A DNA stretch of 64,000 nucleotides from NCBI RefSeq assembly GCF_001941975.2, contig NZ_CP146991.1, positions 2,820,501-2,884,500 of the forward strand, read 5' to 3'. Position numbers and translations under genes: made by a program. Of this stretch, positions 52,998 through 60,879 are shown in pieces. The stretch's first letter is position 1; each line of letters begins with the position of its first letter. The notes beneath the pieces are model-generated. The model was given only the letters and a program-made list of their open reading frames with translations, did no database searches and was not told where the DNA came from. Source of the DNA: Sporomusa sphaeroides DSM 2875. GTDB lineage: Bacteria; Bacillota; Negativicutes; Sporomusales; Sporomusaceae.

Positions 52998-53525
52998 ATG
53001 ATTATTAGTAGTCAAGAGGCTGAGAAACGCGCAGTTGAGCAGATTGCCTGTCTGATGTGCGTTGCGGCAAGAACAGCCCCCAAAGCGCGGGGAATTGATG
53101 ATCTGGTAACTTTGGTTGTAAACGGGCAAGAAAAAGAACAGCTATCAGCAGAAATGCGGCGTATTGCTCAAGAATCAGGCGCACAATTTTTCGAACGTGA
53201 TGCCAATTGCCTTGATAAGTCACCGGTAGTTGTATTGCTAGGACAAAAAGTGAAACCATTAGGAACCAAGCCCTGTGGCTATTGTGGTTATGCTAACTGT
53301 GCAGAGTGTGCACAAGGTACAGGGATGTGTGCTATCAGCACCGGAGATCTGGGAATAGCCCTGAGCTCAGCAGCTAATACCGCTGCTTTGCATCATGCCG
53401 ATAACCGGATTATGTTCAGCATAGGTAAAGCCGCCATCAATATTGGCCTGTTTGCAGAAGAAGTCAAAATAGCTTATGGAATTCCGCTTAGTATAACCGG
53501 CAAAAGCCCGTTCTTTGACCGGTAG
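52998..53525 (+). CDS. DUF2148 ferredoxin domain-containing protein
   Basis: 175 residues from the ATG at 52998, seven bases after GGAGG; a longer frame from 52890 has no ribosome binding site. IISSQEAEKRAVEQIACLMC, VVLLGQKVKPLGTKPCGYCG, YANCAECAQGTGMCAIST and the end KIAYGIPLSITGKSPFFDR match DUF2148. The CGYCG-x3-CAEC spacing resembles the Fe-S domain of the acetyl-CoA pathway corrinoid iron-sulfur protein, and the family is common in anaerobes. Function unknown; probably Fe-S binding. Divergent from the HxlR regulator, which may control it in response to oxidative or thiol stress. Confidence 0.87.
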   Translation: MIISSQEAEKRAVEQIACLMCVAARTAPKARGIDDLVTLVVNGQEKEQLSAEMRRIAQESGAQFFERDANCLDKSPVVVLLGQKVKPLGTKPCGYCGYANCAECAQGTGMCAISTGDLGIALSSAANTAALHHADNRIMFSIGKAAINIGLFAEEVKIAYGIPLSITGKSPFFDR

Positions 53526-53545
53526 TAAATACATATGAAGCCAGT

Positions 53546-53584
53546 GGGGCGCTTTGCACTTTTTCATAAAGCGCAAAACGCCCC
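53546..53584. terminator. Convergent terminator hairpin
   Basis: GGGGCG-CTTTGC (from 53546) pairs imperfectly with GCAAAA-CGCCCC (to 53584) between the converging DUF2148 and glycosyltransferase genes. T-rich loop and flanks; likely a shared terminator. Confidence 0.65.
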
Positions 53585-53611
53585 CTTCGTCCTACAAACC
53601 GTCATCTTGTA

Positions 53612-54544
53612 TCAAAAATTAGTCTTTTTTCTGATAAAATACAGCGGCCGGCGTTTGGACTCATTATAAATCCTGCCGATATACTCGCCGATGACCCCCA
53701 GGGTCATCAACTGAGCGCCGCCAAAGAAGAAGATGGCTACCATCATGGAAGGATAACCTGCCACCGGATCGCCGTACAGCCAGGTTTTCACAATAATATA
53801 GGCGATATATACGCCGGAAAACAAAGCTGTCAGAAACCCCACATAGGTTGCCAGCTGCAGCGGCACAAAGGAAAAGGAGGTAATCCCCTCCAAAGCAAAA
53901 TTCCAAAGCTTCCAGTAGTTGAAACTGGTTATGCCCTTGTGGCGGCGGTTGCGGAGGTAAGGAATGCTGGTCTGCCTGAAGCCTACCCAGCTAAACAGCC
54001 CTTTCATAAACCGGTGGGATTCGGTGCACTGGTTGACCGCCTCCACCACCTGCCTGGTCATAAGCCGGAAATCGCCGGTATCGGGGGGTATATTCACTTT
54101 GGCAAGACGGCGCATAACCCGATAAAATAGGAAGGCGGTCACTTTCTTTAAACTGCTTTCCCCTTCCCGCACCAGCCTGGTAGCGTAAACAACATCATAG
54201 CCTTCCTGCCATTTTTCGATTAACGCCGGGATGAGTTCCGGCGGGTCCTGCAAATCGGCATCAATGGGGATGACGGCATCGCCCTTGGCTTCAAAAATAC
54301 CTGCAGTCAGAGCAATTTCCTTGCCGAAATTCCGGGACAGTTCAATTATTTTGACCTTTTTATCTTTATCTGCCAGCAATTCAATTTTCTCCAATGTATT
54401 ATCAGTGCTGCCGTCATTGATACAGATAATTTCATAGTCATATGCCGTCAAAGCACCCATGACCTCAGCTATTTTTTGATAAAAACAGTCTATATTCTGG
54501 CTCTCGTTGTACATAGGCACAACAATGGAGATTAATGGTTTCAT
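53612..54544 (-). CDS. Family 2 glycosyltransferase, membrane-bound (GtrB/DPM1-like)
   Basis: 310 residues. GT-A domain: ISIVVPMYNESQNIDCFYQK, ICINDGSTDNTLEKIE, AVIPIDADLQDPPELIPALI (catalytic DAD/D-Q-D-PPE motif), DVVYATRLVREGES, then two C-terminal membrane helices (LATYVGFLTALFSGVYIAYI and SMMVAIFFFGGAQLMTLGVI) with GEYIGRIYNESKRRPLYF. Such enzymes load a sugar on undecaprenyl phosphate for transfer outside the membrane. It lies 20 bases after a large membrane glycosyltransferase gene, its likely partner in glycosylating an envelope component. SD AAGGAGG before the ATG. Confidence 0.93.
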   Translation of the reverse strand: MKPLISIVVPMYNESQNIDCFYQKIAEVMGALTAYDYEIICINDGSTDNTLEKIELLADKDKKVKIIELSRNFGKEIALTAGIFEAKGDAVIPIDADLQDPPELIPALIEKWQEGYDVVYATRLVREGESSLKKVTAFLFYRVMRRLAKVNIPPDTGDFRLMTRQVVEAVNQCTESHRFMKGLFSWVGFRQTSIPYLRNRRHKGITSFNYWKLWNFALEGITSFSFVPLQLATYVGFLTALFSGVYIAYIIVKTWLYGDPVAGYPSMMVAIFFFGGAQLMTLGVIGEYIGRIYNESKRRPLYFIRKKTNF

Positions 54545-54564
54545 CAGTCAGACCTCCTTCTGTG

Positions 54565-56112
54565 TTACTCCTGCGCAGGCAAGGGCGGCACAGGCCCCGG
54601 TTCTTTTTGCAGCAGTGATCCGACAAACACAAAGCCTTTGTGGCTTAAATAGGGCATATCGTAAACACGGGCAAAATCAATAACCTTGAACACCGGCTCG
54701 CTTTTTCCCAAATGACCGTACAATAGCTGGGAATTGGCACCTTCGATTAACCAAATTCGCCCTTGGTAGCTTGCCAGGGCATTTAAATCATATATAAATC
54801 TAAGCTCCGGCTGGAAGGGATTAGGCTTAGACTCCTCCTGCCCGCCCGGAAAGAACATGTAATGCTGATGCTGAGGGAAGGCAACCATATAAATCCCTGC
54901 CGGATGAATGTCTGTGTACAAAAAGATATCGTCAGGCTTGAGGCTGTAAGTGACATCAGCCCGCAAAGCATTGTTTTGAGGACTGTAAATTTTATCATAA
55001 TGCAAATAAAAATTCGCTGATGAAGCAATGAAAATCACTGTACATAAAACAGCAGCCACACCTTGCCGCCTGACAGCAGCCAGCCCGCAGGCCAGGGCAA
55101 TAAATAAAAATCCCGAGTTTGGCATTAAATACCGGGTTATGAAAATAGGCTTTACCTGGGACAAAATGAGCGCCAGACCAAGCACGGCCAGATAAATAGC
55201 CAGGCTGTTAAGTGCAATTCCCGTATAGTGCTTCTTCTCTTTAACAGCCGTATACAACCCAAAACCGCATACCGCCAGCCAGCCAAAACTCAGCAGCTTG
55301 ATAGCAAGTGACGGCAGGTTTTCAGCAAAATAAAACACCAGCAAATCCCTGAGCAGATGCTGATAATTGATGACAATCCAGTATTCCTGGGTCACCGCAA
55401 CTATTTGGCTGATTAATACAAACAGCCACGGCAAATAAAGAATTATCTGGGCCAAAATTGTCAACAGACAGGGTTTGAGCAAATATCGGTTCCTGGTAAA
55501 AACCGCAATCAACAGGCTAAGATTAATAAAAAAAGCACCAAGCAGAGCATAATTGTGGGTATAAGCGCTGCCCAGCGACAAGGCTGCAAACAATACCCAA
55601 TGGTACCATTGATTTTGCCGGTAGGCCAGATAAGCATATATCCCGGCACCGGTTGTAAAAAACATGGCCCACGAATACATTCTGGCTTCCCCTGAATACT
55701 CCAGCATCACCGGTAAAAATACGGCAAAAAAGGTAAAATAGAGACCCGCCCGGTCACCGCACAGCCGGCGGATATGGCTAACGCCCAGCAGCACAAACAG
55801 CAGCATCCCGGTTACCGACACCAGCCGGTAAACCACAATATCCTGCCCCCAGACCAAGGACGCCAGCTTGGCCAGCATATAGTACAAAGGTGGATGAACA
55901 TCACGGGCTGTGATTTCGCAAATTCTAAAAAAATCATGTCTGACCATAGCTACGGTATACGCCTCATCAAACCACATTTCCTTATAAAAGGCACATGAGA
56001 CGAAAAATAAAAGCCCGGCAAAGAGTAGCCCTGCATAGCCTAACTGCCAGTACCGGTCCAATCTGTCTGTTAATGTAAAGCTTCGATAATTGTGCATAAA
56101 CTTTGCTAACAC
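54565..56112 (-). CDS. Polytopic GT-C glycosyltransferase (GT39/ArnT-like)
   Basis: 515 residues with about eleven predicted membrane helices and a C-terminal soluble part. The first periplasmic loop has the catalytic acidic motif YKEMWFDEAYTVAMVRHDFF, then ARDVHPPLYYMLAKLASLVW, typical of GT-C enzymes that use polyprenyl-phosphate sugars. Start uncertain: GTG at 56112 or ATG at 56097; neither has an ideal ribosome binding site. Directly upstream of the GtrB-like gene: the pair could make and use undecaprenyl-phosphate-sugar to decorate lipopolysaccharide or a surface protein. Acceptor unknown. Confidence 0.85.
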   Translation of the reverse strand: MLAKFMHNYRSFTLTDRLDRYWQLGYAGLLFAGLLFFVSCAFYKEMWFDEAYTVAMVRHDFFRICEITARDVHPPLYYMLAKLASLVWGQDIVVYRLVSVTGMLLFVLLGVSHIRRLCGDRAGLYFTFFAVFLPVMLEYSGEARMYSWAMFFTTGAGIYAYLAYRQNQWYHWVLFAALSLGSAYTHNYALLGAFFINLSLLIAVFTRNRYLLKPCLLTILAQIILYLPWLFVLISQIVAVTQEYWIVINYQHLLRDLLVFYFAENLPSLAIKLLSFGWLAVCGFGLYTAVKEKKHYTGIALNSLAIYLAVLGLALILSQVKPIFITRYLMPNSGFLFIALACGLAAVRRQGVAAVLCTVIFIASSANFYLHYDKIYSPQNNALRADVTYSLKPDDIFLYTDIHPAGIYMVAFPQHQHYMFFPGGQEESKPNPFQPELRFIYDLNALASYQGRIWLIEGANSQLLYGHLGKSEPVFKVIDFARVYDMPYLSHKGFVFVGSLLQKEPGPVPPLPAQE

Positions 56113-56451
56113 CCTTTCCTGCCAATAACATTACCGTTACTGTCAGCCTCCTGCCCCTGACGAATAACGGAGATAACGTTAATTGGCATTAAGCATAATT
56201 CTCCATTCCGGCTTTAAAGCCCTCCCAGTTTAAAAAATTAACCCTCTAAACCCTAAGGCCGGAAATATGGTTTCACTATATACGGAATGCTGTGGCATTG
56301 TTATCAATTTATTTGGCATATTGCCAAATAAAAAAATGCACCTGCTATCCAAAGTGCATTTTCCTGGCTTTTATATAAAATTTATTGCTTCGGCCAGCCA
56401 GACCAATGCTGCAAATAGCCGGCCAGACATGCTGGCTTTAGGACAAAAGAA
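56113..56451. other. Intergenic region with inverted repeats and a terminator
   Basis: No gene seen in this 339-base gap. AAAATGCAC (56333-56341) and GTGCATTTT (56354-56362) form a hairpin that on the minus strand is followed by TTTTTTTATTTGG, a likely terminator for the 98-residue gene. Near the glycosyltransferase start an imperfect inverted repeat (GCCAATAAC at 56121, GTTAATTGGC ending 56187, with inner ACCGTTA/TAACGG parts) spans about 67 bases and may be part of its leader. Confidence 0.6.
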
Positions 56452-56748
56452 TTATGGTTTTTTCATTGTCGGGACTTCGTATCCTGTCAGCTCATGTATT
56501 TCTTTTGCGATAGAAGTTATCTGCCCGACAATCTGTATGACTTCCGGCGTGGTGCTGTCAAGAGCGCCTATCTTTTTGCAAATCAGCTGAAACGTTTCTG
56601 CAAGCTGCTGCAATTCATTGCCGACAACCGGGCTTCTTAGTTGTACAGAATTTGCTGTGTCGTTCGTAAAGCAGCAGCTAAGCCTCTGCTGAACTTCTAT
56701 TACTGAATCCGCTTCCTGGTACTGCCCTGTTGAACGGTATCTCTGCAT
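56452..56748 (-). CDS. Small protein of unknown function (98 aa)
   Basis: 98 residues, ATG preceded by GGCGGGAG. Mostly hydrophilic and helical: VVGNELQQLAETFQLICKKI then STTPEVIQIVGQITSIAKEI. The second half resembles fragments of MCP signalling helices (IVGQITSIAKEIHELTG) but without the conserved tip, so this may be a degenerate or purpose-built helical fragment. Two adjacent cysteines (LSCCF). No recognised family; stands alone with its own terminator. Confidence 0.55.
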   Translation of the reverse strand: MQRYRSTGQYQEADSVIEVQQRLSCCFTNDTANSVQLRSPVVGNELQQLAETFQLICKKIGALDSTTPEVIQIVGQITSIAKEIHELTGYEVPTMKKP

Positions 56749-57006
56749 ACAATCTCCCGCCTAAACATAATGTCACTATAATATATGCTGAAACAAGCTA
56801 AATAAACCGCAATTGCTGTTTGCACCGCACATCATTCCATATTATCCCTTAGGTTTTAGATTATCTTATCACAATTTGATTTAAGAAGCAAAAATAAACA
56901 TCTTTGCTGCTGCGTTGTACGCAGGAAATGGGGACAAACTAAAAAGAGCAGAGCATTTGCTCTACTCCTCAGTGCTGCTTCCTGCGGGAGATCAAAGGTA
57001 AGTCCT

Positions 57007-58248
57007 TCACTTTATCGAGTCAATAGTTAGTAACACTTTCTGCTTCGTCTCCCGCATGAGCAGAGCCACTACGACCAGCGCAACTTCAAAGCCTATTACA
57101 ATTATGTCAAGAGCAGCCATGTAGCCATATGCCTTGCTGAGATATCCCATCGCCGGGCCGGAGAAAAAGGAAGCAAAATACATGCACGCACCAACAAGGC
57201 CGGTTGCCAGACCTACCTGACGGGCATCCACCGCATCCTGTCCAATGGTGTAACCTAGAATGTACAGGGCATGCAGGCCTATTCCCATCATACCGCCAAC
57301 CAGATACAAAACAGGCAGGTTGTCGTTGGGAATAACATGGAAAATAAGATAGCCGCAAATGACGTTTAAAATTGCCATTGTCAAAATAACAGGCTTGCGG
57401 CCAAACTTATCGGCAAAGTGTCCTAATACCACCGAACTCAAGCCACCGATACCATAGATAATACCAAAAAATTGTCCCGCCATCGTAGCCGAGAAACCCT
57501 TGAAGGACATGAAGAGGTATGGACCCATAGCAGCAAAGCCCCAATACGGCACAACATTTAAAATTTGGACAAGAACGGCAAGCCAGACGCCACGATTAGT
57601 ACCAACAGTCCGCAGTGCTTCAGTAATATGCATGGTTTTAATATCCTTGGAAACGTCGGTGTCTTTAGCTTTAAGTCCCCAAATAAGAACACAGGCAAAT
57701 AAAACCGTCGTAGCACCCATACTGAGCAGGCCTGCTCCCCAATTGCCGGGGTTCATTTCCAGCGTCCACCCATAATAGCTGGGTCCAACATAGGCCCCTA
57801 CCGAGTAAAAAGTCATCATTAAGCCGTTAATCATTGCACGACTGGCCGGGAATATAGAACCTGCGACTGAATACATTACGATGTTCCAGATGCCTTCAGC
57901 AGCTCCAAACAAAAATCTCCAGGTAGCTGCAGCCAGGAAGCTGTTGGCAGTAGTAACGGCCATCGTCGCAAAACCAATACCGAACATGCCGAGCAGCAGC
58001 ATTCTTTTGCGGCCCAAACGGTCGGACAAATAACCGGCAGGAATATCAATAAGCGCTTGTCCAAGGGTAAAGATAGTACCCAGCATACCTACCTGCATGG
58101 CGGTCAAGGCGAACTGGGCTGCGATGGACTTAAGACCGACGCCGAAGGCCAGTCTGTTTGCAGAATAAAACGCATAGCCCAAAGCCAGAAAAAACAATTG
58201 AATCCAAATACGTCTGGGAATACCCAGCGGTCCTTTCTTTTCTTCCAT
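57007..58248 (-). CDS. MFS transporter, anion:cation symporter (ACS/GlpT-like)
   Basis: About 413 residues, twelve predicted membrane helices. GYAFYSANRLAFGVGLKSIA, DIPAGYLSDRLGRKRMLLLG (loop 2-3 motif) and GHFADKFGRKPVILTMAILN (loop 8-9) fit the ACS branch that carries organic or phosphorylated anions. ATG at 58248 has GGATGG eight bases upstream; another ATG lies four codons earlier. A palindrome GACTCACATGTGAGCC 66 bases upstream is shared, with one change, with the upstream region of the chemoreceptor gene at 59569-60414. Substrate unknown; a carboxylate such as lactate or a sugar acid is possible. Confidence 0.88.
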   Translation of the reverse strand: MEEKKGPLGIPRRIWIQLFFLALGYAFYSANRLAFGVGLKSIAAQFALTAMQVGMLGTIFTLGQALIDIPAGYLSDRLGRKRMLLLGMFGIGFATMAVTTANSFLAAATWRFLFGAAEGIWNIVMYSVAGSIFPASRAMINGLMMTFYSVGAYVGPSYYGWTLEMNPGNWGAGLLSMGATTVLFACVLIWGLKAKDTDVSKDIKTMHITEALRTVGTNRGVWLAVLVQILNVVPYWGFAAMGPYLFMSFKGFSATMAGQFFGIIYGIGGLSSVVLGHFADKFGRKPVILTMAILNVICGYLIFHVIPNDNLPVLYLVGGMMGIGLHALYILGYTIGQDAVDARQVGLATGLVGACMYFASFFSGPAMGYLSKAYGYMAALDIIVIGFEVALVVVALLMRETKQKVLLTIDSIK

Positions 58249-58313
58249 TGTAATTACCATCCTTTATAATTTTTCACTTATCAAATTGCATCTATTATTT
58301 TCACATAGAAATA

Positions 58314-58329
58314 GACTCACATGTGAGCC
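58314..58329. promoter_or_regulatory. Palindromic operator GACTCACATGTGAGCC
   Basis: A perfect 12-base palindrome CTCACATGTGAG (58316-58327) within a 16-mer that recurs with one base change at 60595-60610 and degenerately at 60626-60641. It lies 66 bases upstream of the MFS gene start, a normal operator position. The regulator is not identified in the window. Confidence 0.6.
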
Positions 58330-58516
58330 TGCAGAAAAATGCGGCTCTCTGGGTATTTATTATTCCAATATAACATAACTACCACATATTCTCCGCATAC
58401 CTTGTTCCAATGGCTCTTTCCTGTCTTTAGCAGTGATACTCATAAACCACTTGATTCTTGGTATCGTTATTGTATAATATTACCATAAATAAAATTAAAG
58501 TAAGGAGTGTTGATTC

Positions 58517-58912
58517 ATGGATGAAGTGCTAGCATTTCTGAAAGACAATCCCGTGTTTTACCTGGCTACGGTGGAGGGCAATATTCCCAAGGTGCGGCCT
58601 TTCGGCTTTGCCATGAACTTTGAAGGCAAACTGTATTTCTGCACCAGCAACCAAAAGCCTGTCTTCCGGCAGCTTAAAGCCAATCCTAATTTTGAAGTAT
58701 GCACAACTTCAAAAACGAACGAATGGCTGCGTTTAAAAGGCAAGGCCGTGTTTAATACCACCAGACAAACCAAACAGGCTGCCCTTGATGCCATGCCGAT
58801 GCTTAAAAACATGTACAGCGTGGACGATTCCCTGTTTGAACTGTTTTACATTGAAGATGCGGAAGCAACCTTCAGTGACATGAAAGGCGGCTCGCGGACC
58901 ATCAAGCTGTAA
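58517..58912 (+). CDS. Pyridoxamine 5'-phosphate oxidase family protein (FMN-binding split barrel)
   Basis: 131 residues. MDEVLAFLKDNPVFYLATVE, VRPFGFAMNFEGKLYFCTSN, KPVFRQLKANPNFEVCTTSK and EWLRLKGKAVFNTTRQTKQA fit the PNPOx-like split-barrel family common in anaerobes (FMN- or F420-binding flavoproteins of unsure substrate). SD AAGGAG before the ATG. Monocistronic with a strong terminator. Confidence 0.88.
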   Translation: MDEVLAFLKDNPVFYLATVEGNIPKVRPFGFAMNFEGKLYFCTSNQKPVFRQLKANPNFEVCTTSKTNEWLRLKGKAVFNTTRQTKQAALDAMPMLKNMYSVDDSLFELFYIEDAEATFSDMKGGSRTIKL

Positions 58913-58926
58913 AAGCCATCCCTGTG

Positions 58927-58953
58927 CCCCGCCTCTGTTGGAGGCGGGGTTTT
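58927..58953 (+). terminator. Rho-independent terminator after the PNPOx-like gene
   Basis: Perfect CCCCGCCTC / GAGGCGGGG stem (58927-58935, 58941-58949), TGTTG loop, then TTTTAC. Confidence 0.9.
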
Positions 58954-59061
58954 ACTGTTTTACCCGGGAGTGGATTTGCCATTTTGTAAAAATTAAGCTA
59001 GTATATGATTTAACAGTAATTACGGCTTGTTTTTATTTTTTTTGTAAAGGAGACATGCTTT

Positions 59062-59553
59062 ATGTCATTAGAAACAGTTAAAATGTATTTTGCCGCTCTG
59101 GGCAGGGCTCAGGATGTGCGGGAATTTGCCGTTTCCAGCGCTACAGTGGACCTGGCGGCCCAAGCACTGAATGTAGAGCCGGCCCGTATCGCCAAAACAC
59201 TTTCCTTTCAAAACAATACCGACGGCAATTGTATTCTGGTAGTCGCTGCCGGCGACGCCAAGGTGGATAACGGCAAATTCAAACGGCATTTTGGTTTAAA
59301 GCCCAAGATGCTCACTCCGGATGAAGTTGCCCAGTTGACCGGCCATGCTGTCGGCGGGGTATGCCCTTTTGCCAACCCGGCCGGTGTTAAAACCTGCCTG
59401 GATATTTCCCTTAAGCGTTTTGCCACGGTTTTCCCCGCCTGCGGCAGCAGCAGCTCAGCTATAGAACTCAATTGTGACGAACTCTACCGGTATGCGCAGG
59501 CCCTCGAATGGGTGGACGTCTGTAAGAGCTGGCAGCCGGAATACAATGATTGA
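59062..59553 (+). CDS. YbaK/ProX-type aminoacyl-tRNA deacylase
   Basis: 163 residues. SSATVDLAAQALNVEPARIA, KTLSFQNNTDGNCILVVAAG, GDAKVDNGKFKRHFGLKPKM (invariant lysine of the family) and GHAVGGVCPFANPAGVKTCL (G-G-x-P motif) mark the YbaK/EbsC fold. Such proteins hydrolyse mischarged tRNAs, for example Cys-tRNA(Pro) or Ala-tRNA(Pro). SD AAAGGAG before the ATG. Not linked functionally to its neighbours as far as can be seen. Confidence 0.92.
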   Translation: MSLETVKMYFAALGRAQDVREFAVSSATVDLAAQALNVEPARIAKTLSFQNNTDGNCILVVAAGDAKVDNGKFKRHFGLKPKMLTPDEVAQLTGHAVGGVCPFANPAGVKTCLDISLKRFATVFPACGSSSSAIELNCDELYRYAQALEWVDVCKSWQPEYND

Positions 59554-59568
59554 TTAAGAAGATACATG

Positions 59569-60414
59569 TCAGAGTTGCTCACAAAGTTCGTTAGCCACAT
59601 TATCCAGTTCCCCAGCCAAAACGCTGACATCCTGCGTGATCGCCGTTAGGCTCAGCATAGCGTTCGCGATATTAACCACTGCCTGTTCAACTGAAGTAAC
59701 TTCCTCCGTGACTCTGATACTGTTTGACTGGATAATACTGACAATGTCCACAACGTTTTTAACAGACAACGATCCGGTTGTAGCCAATTTCCGGATTTCC
59801 TCGGCCACTACCTGAAAGCCCCGACCCGATGTTCCTGCCCTTGCCGCTTCGATACTGGCGTTCAGGCCAAGCAGGTTTGTCTGCGAAACAATTCCCTTCA
59901 GCAATAACAGCACTTGTTCCGTTTCTTTGGCTTGTTGCTGGGAATCTTTCGCCGTTTGCAGCAGCATATTGATGATTGCCGTAATTTCTTCAGTCTGACC
60001 GGATATCGTTTCACATGTCTCGGCAAGGGTTTTGACCTGATTATTTAAATTGCAGGCCATATCTTTGGTTTTTTCATAGGTGTCGACAGGCATGGAAGTG
60101 GCGAAAGCGCCCACTACCCGGCCGCCTTCGTCCCGGATTGGCTGAGCACAGCCGATATAGGGCAAGCCGCGGGCCGACTTGTCAACTTTCAAGAAGATCT
60201 TCCGCTCTTCTTTCATGGCTTTATCGACAAGGCTGCCTTCCCGGATTGGCTGACCTACGGGCAGGTTTAACTGCAACCGGTCTGCCGGTTTGTATACCAG
60301 GTATTTTTCCCTGTCTGTGATTGTTACTCCAATGTTGTATGGCAGAGACTGCAGAAAGATAGGATAGGCCCGTAAAACTGCATCAAGAATATCTTGATCG
60401 AAATTTTGCTGCAT
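59569..60414 (-). CDS. Soluble chemoreceptor with PAS/Cache-like sensor domain
   Basis: 281 residues from the ATG at 60414 (GGGGGAGG upstream); the open frame runs further but without coding character. No membrane helix. N-terminal sensor ~1-125 ([60 protein letters not shown]) and a short MCP signalling hairpin ([38 protein letters not shown]). Similar in design to the receptors at 35.7 and 46.9 kb but with a different sensor sequence. Two GACTCACATATGAGCC-like palindromes lie about 180-227 bases upstream, a motif also found before the MFS gene at 57 kb, hinting at shared control. Confidence 0.88.
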   Translation of the reverse strand: MQQNFDQDILDAVLRAYPIFLQSLPYNIGVTITDREKYLVYKPADRLQLNLPVGQPIREGSLVDKAMKEERKIFLKVDKSARGLPYIGCAQPIRDEGGRVVGAFATSMPVDTYEKTKDMACNLNNQVKTLAETCETISGQTEEITAIINMLLQTAKDSQQQAKETEQVLLLLKGIVSQTNLLGLNASIEAARAGTSGRGFQVVAEEIRKLATTGSLSVKNVVDIVSIIQSNSIRVTEEVTSVEQAVVNIANAMLSLTAITQDVSVLAGELDNVANELCEQL

Positions 60415-60594
60415 ATTTGTCCTCCCCCTTAAATTGGCATGATAGTAGTTAAGATTGCAATAATTTATGCATTTTTTATGCCAATAAGCAGGGAAAGACC
60501 CGGTATTGAAAAGCCGGTTCCGGGGTTTTGGCGTGTTATCGGGCTGCGCCGCCTTTTTCAGCAGCCGTTCCGCAGAGAACCGCACCTTCCCGCA

Positions 60595-60641
60595 GACTCA
60601 CATATGAGCCACCTTCCGAGCGATTGGCTTATATATGAGCC
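60595..60641. promoter_or_regulatory. Two palindromic operators (GACTCACATATGAGCC type) upstream of the chemoreceptor
   Basis: GACTCACATATGAGCC (60595-60610) and GGCTTATATATGAGCC (60626-60641) are 31 bases apart centre to centre, about three helical turns, which would put two bound dimers on the same face. The first differs by one base from the site at 58314-58329. The 465-base gap 60415-60879 shows no convincing gene besides these sites and the hairpin at 60706. Confidence 0.55.
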
Positions 60642-60705
60642 TGTGAAGACTGCACCGGCAATTTCGGAAATTAGCCGCAGACCCTTTTGCAACAAACTCT
60701 AATAG

Positions 60706-60752
60706 TAAAGAACCATAAACACTTCTATCGTTGAGGTATTTATGGTTCTTTA
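60706..60752. terminator. Hairpin beyond the lactate permease gene
   Basis: TAAAGAACCATAAA (60706-60719) pairs perfectly with TTTATGGTTCTTTA (60739-60752), 14 base pairs, 19-base loop. AT-rich, without a long T-run. It lies 128 bases beyond the permease stop and may end that transcript or shield the chemoreceptor promoter from it. Confidence 0.55.
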
Positions 60753-60879
60753 TGAGATTTTAAACTCGGTCTGCCTAGAGAGTATATACTAATTTTTCAA
60801 GACTTTTACTGTCTTTTCTTTTTTGTGCGGATTCCCCTCTGTCAGATTTTCCTGGGGTAACGCTTAACTGCAGCAACTA

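Noticed and set aside
56267-56590. 107-codon plus-strand frame
   Set aside because: It crosses a terminator hairpin and is antisense to the better supported 98-residue frame.
60439-60702. 87-codon plus-strand frame upstream of the chemoreceptor
   Set aside because: No ribosome binding site, odd composition, and it spans the palindromic operator sites.
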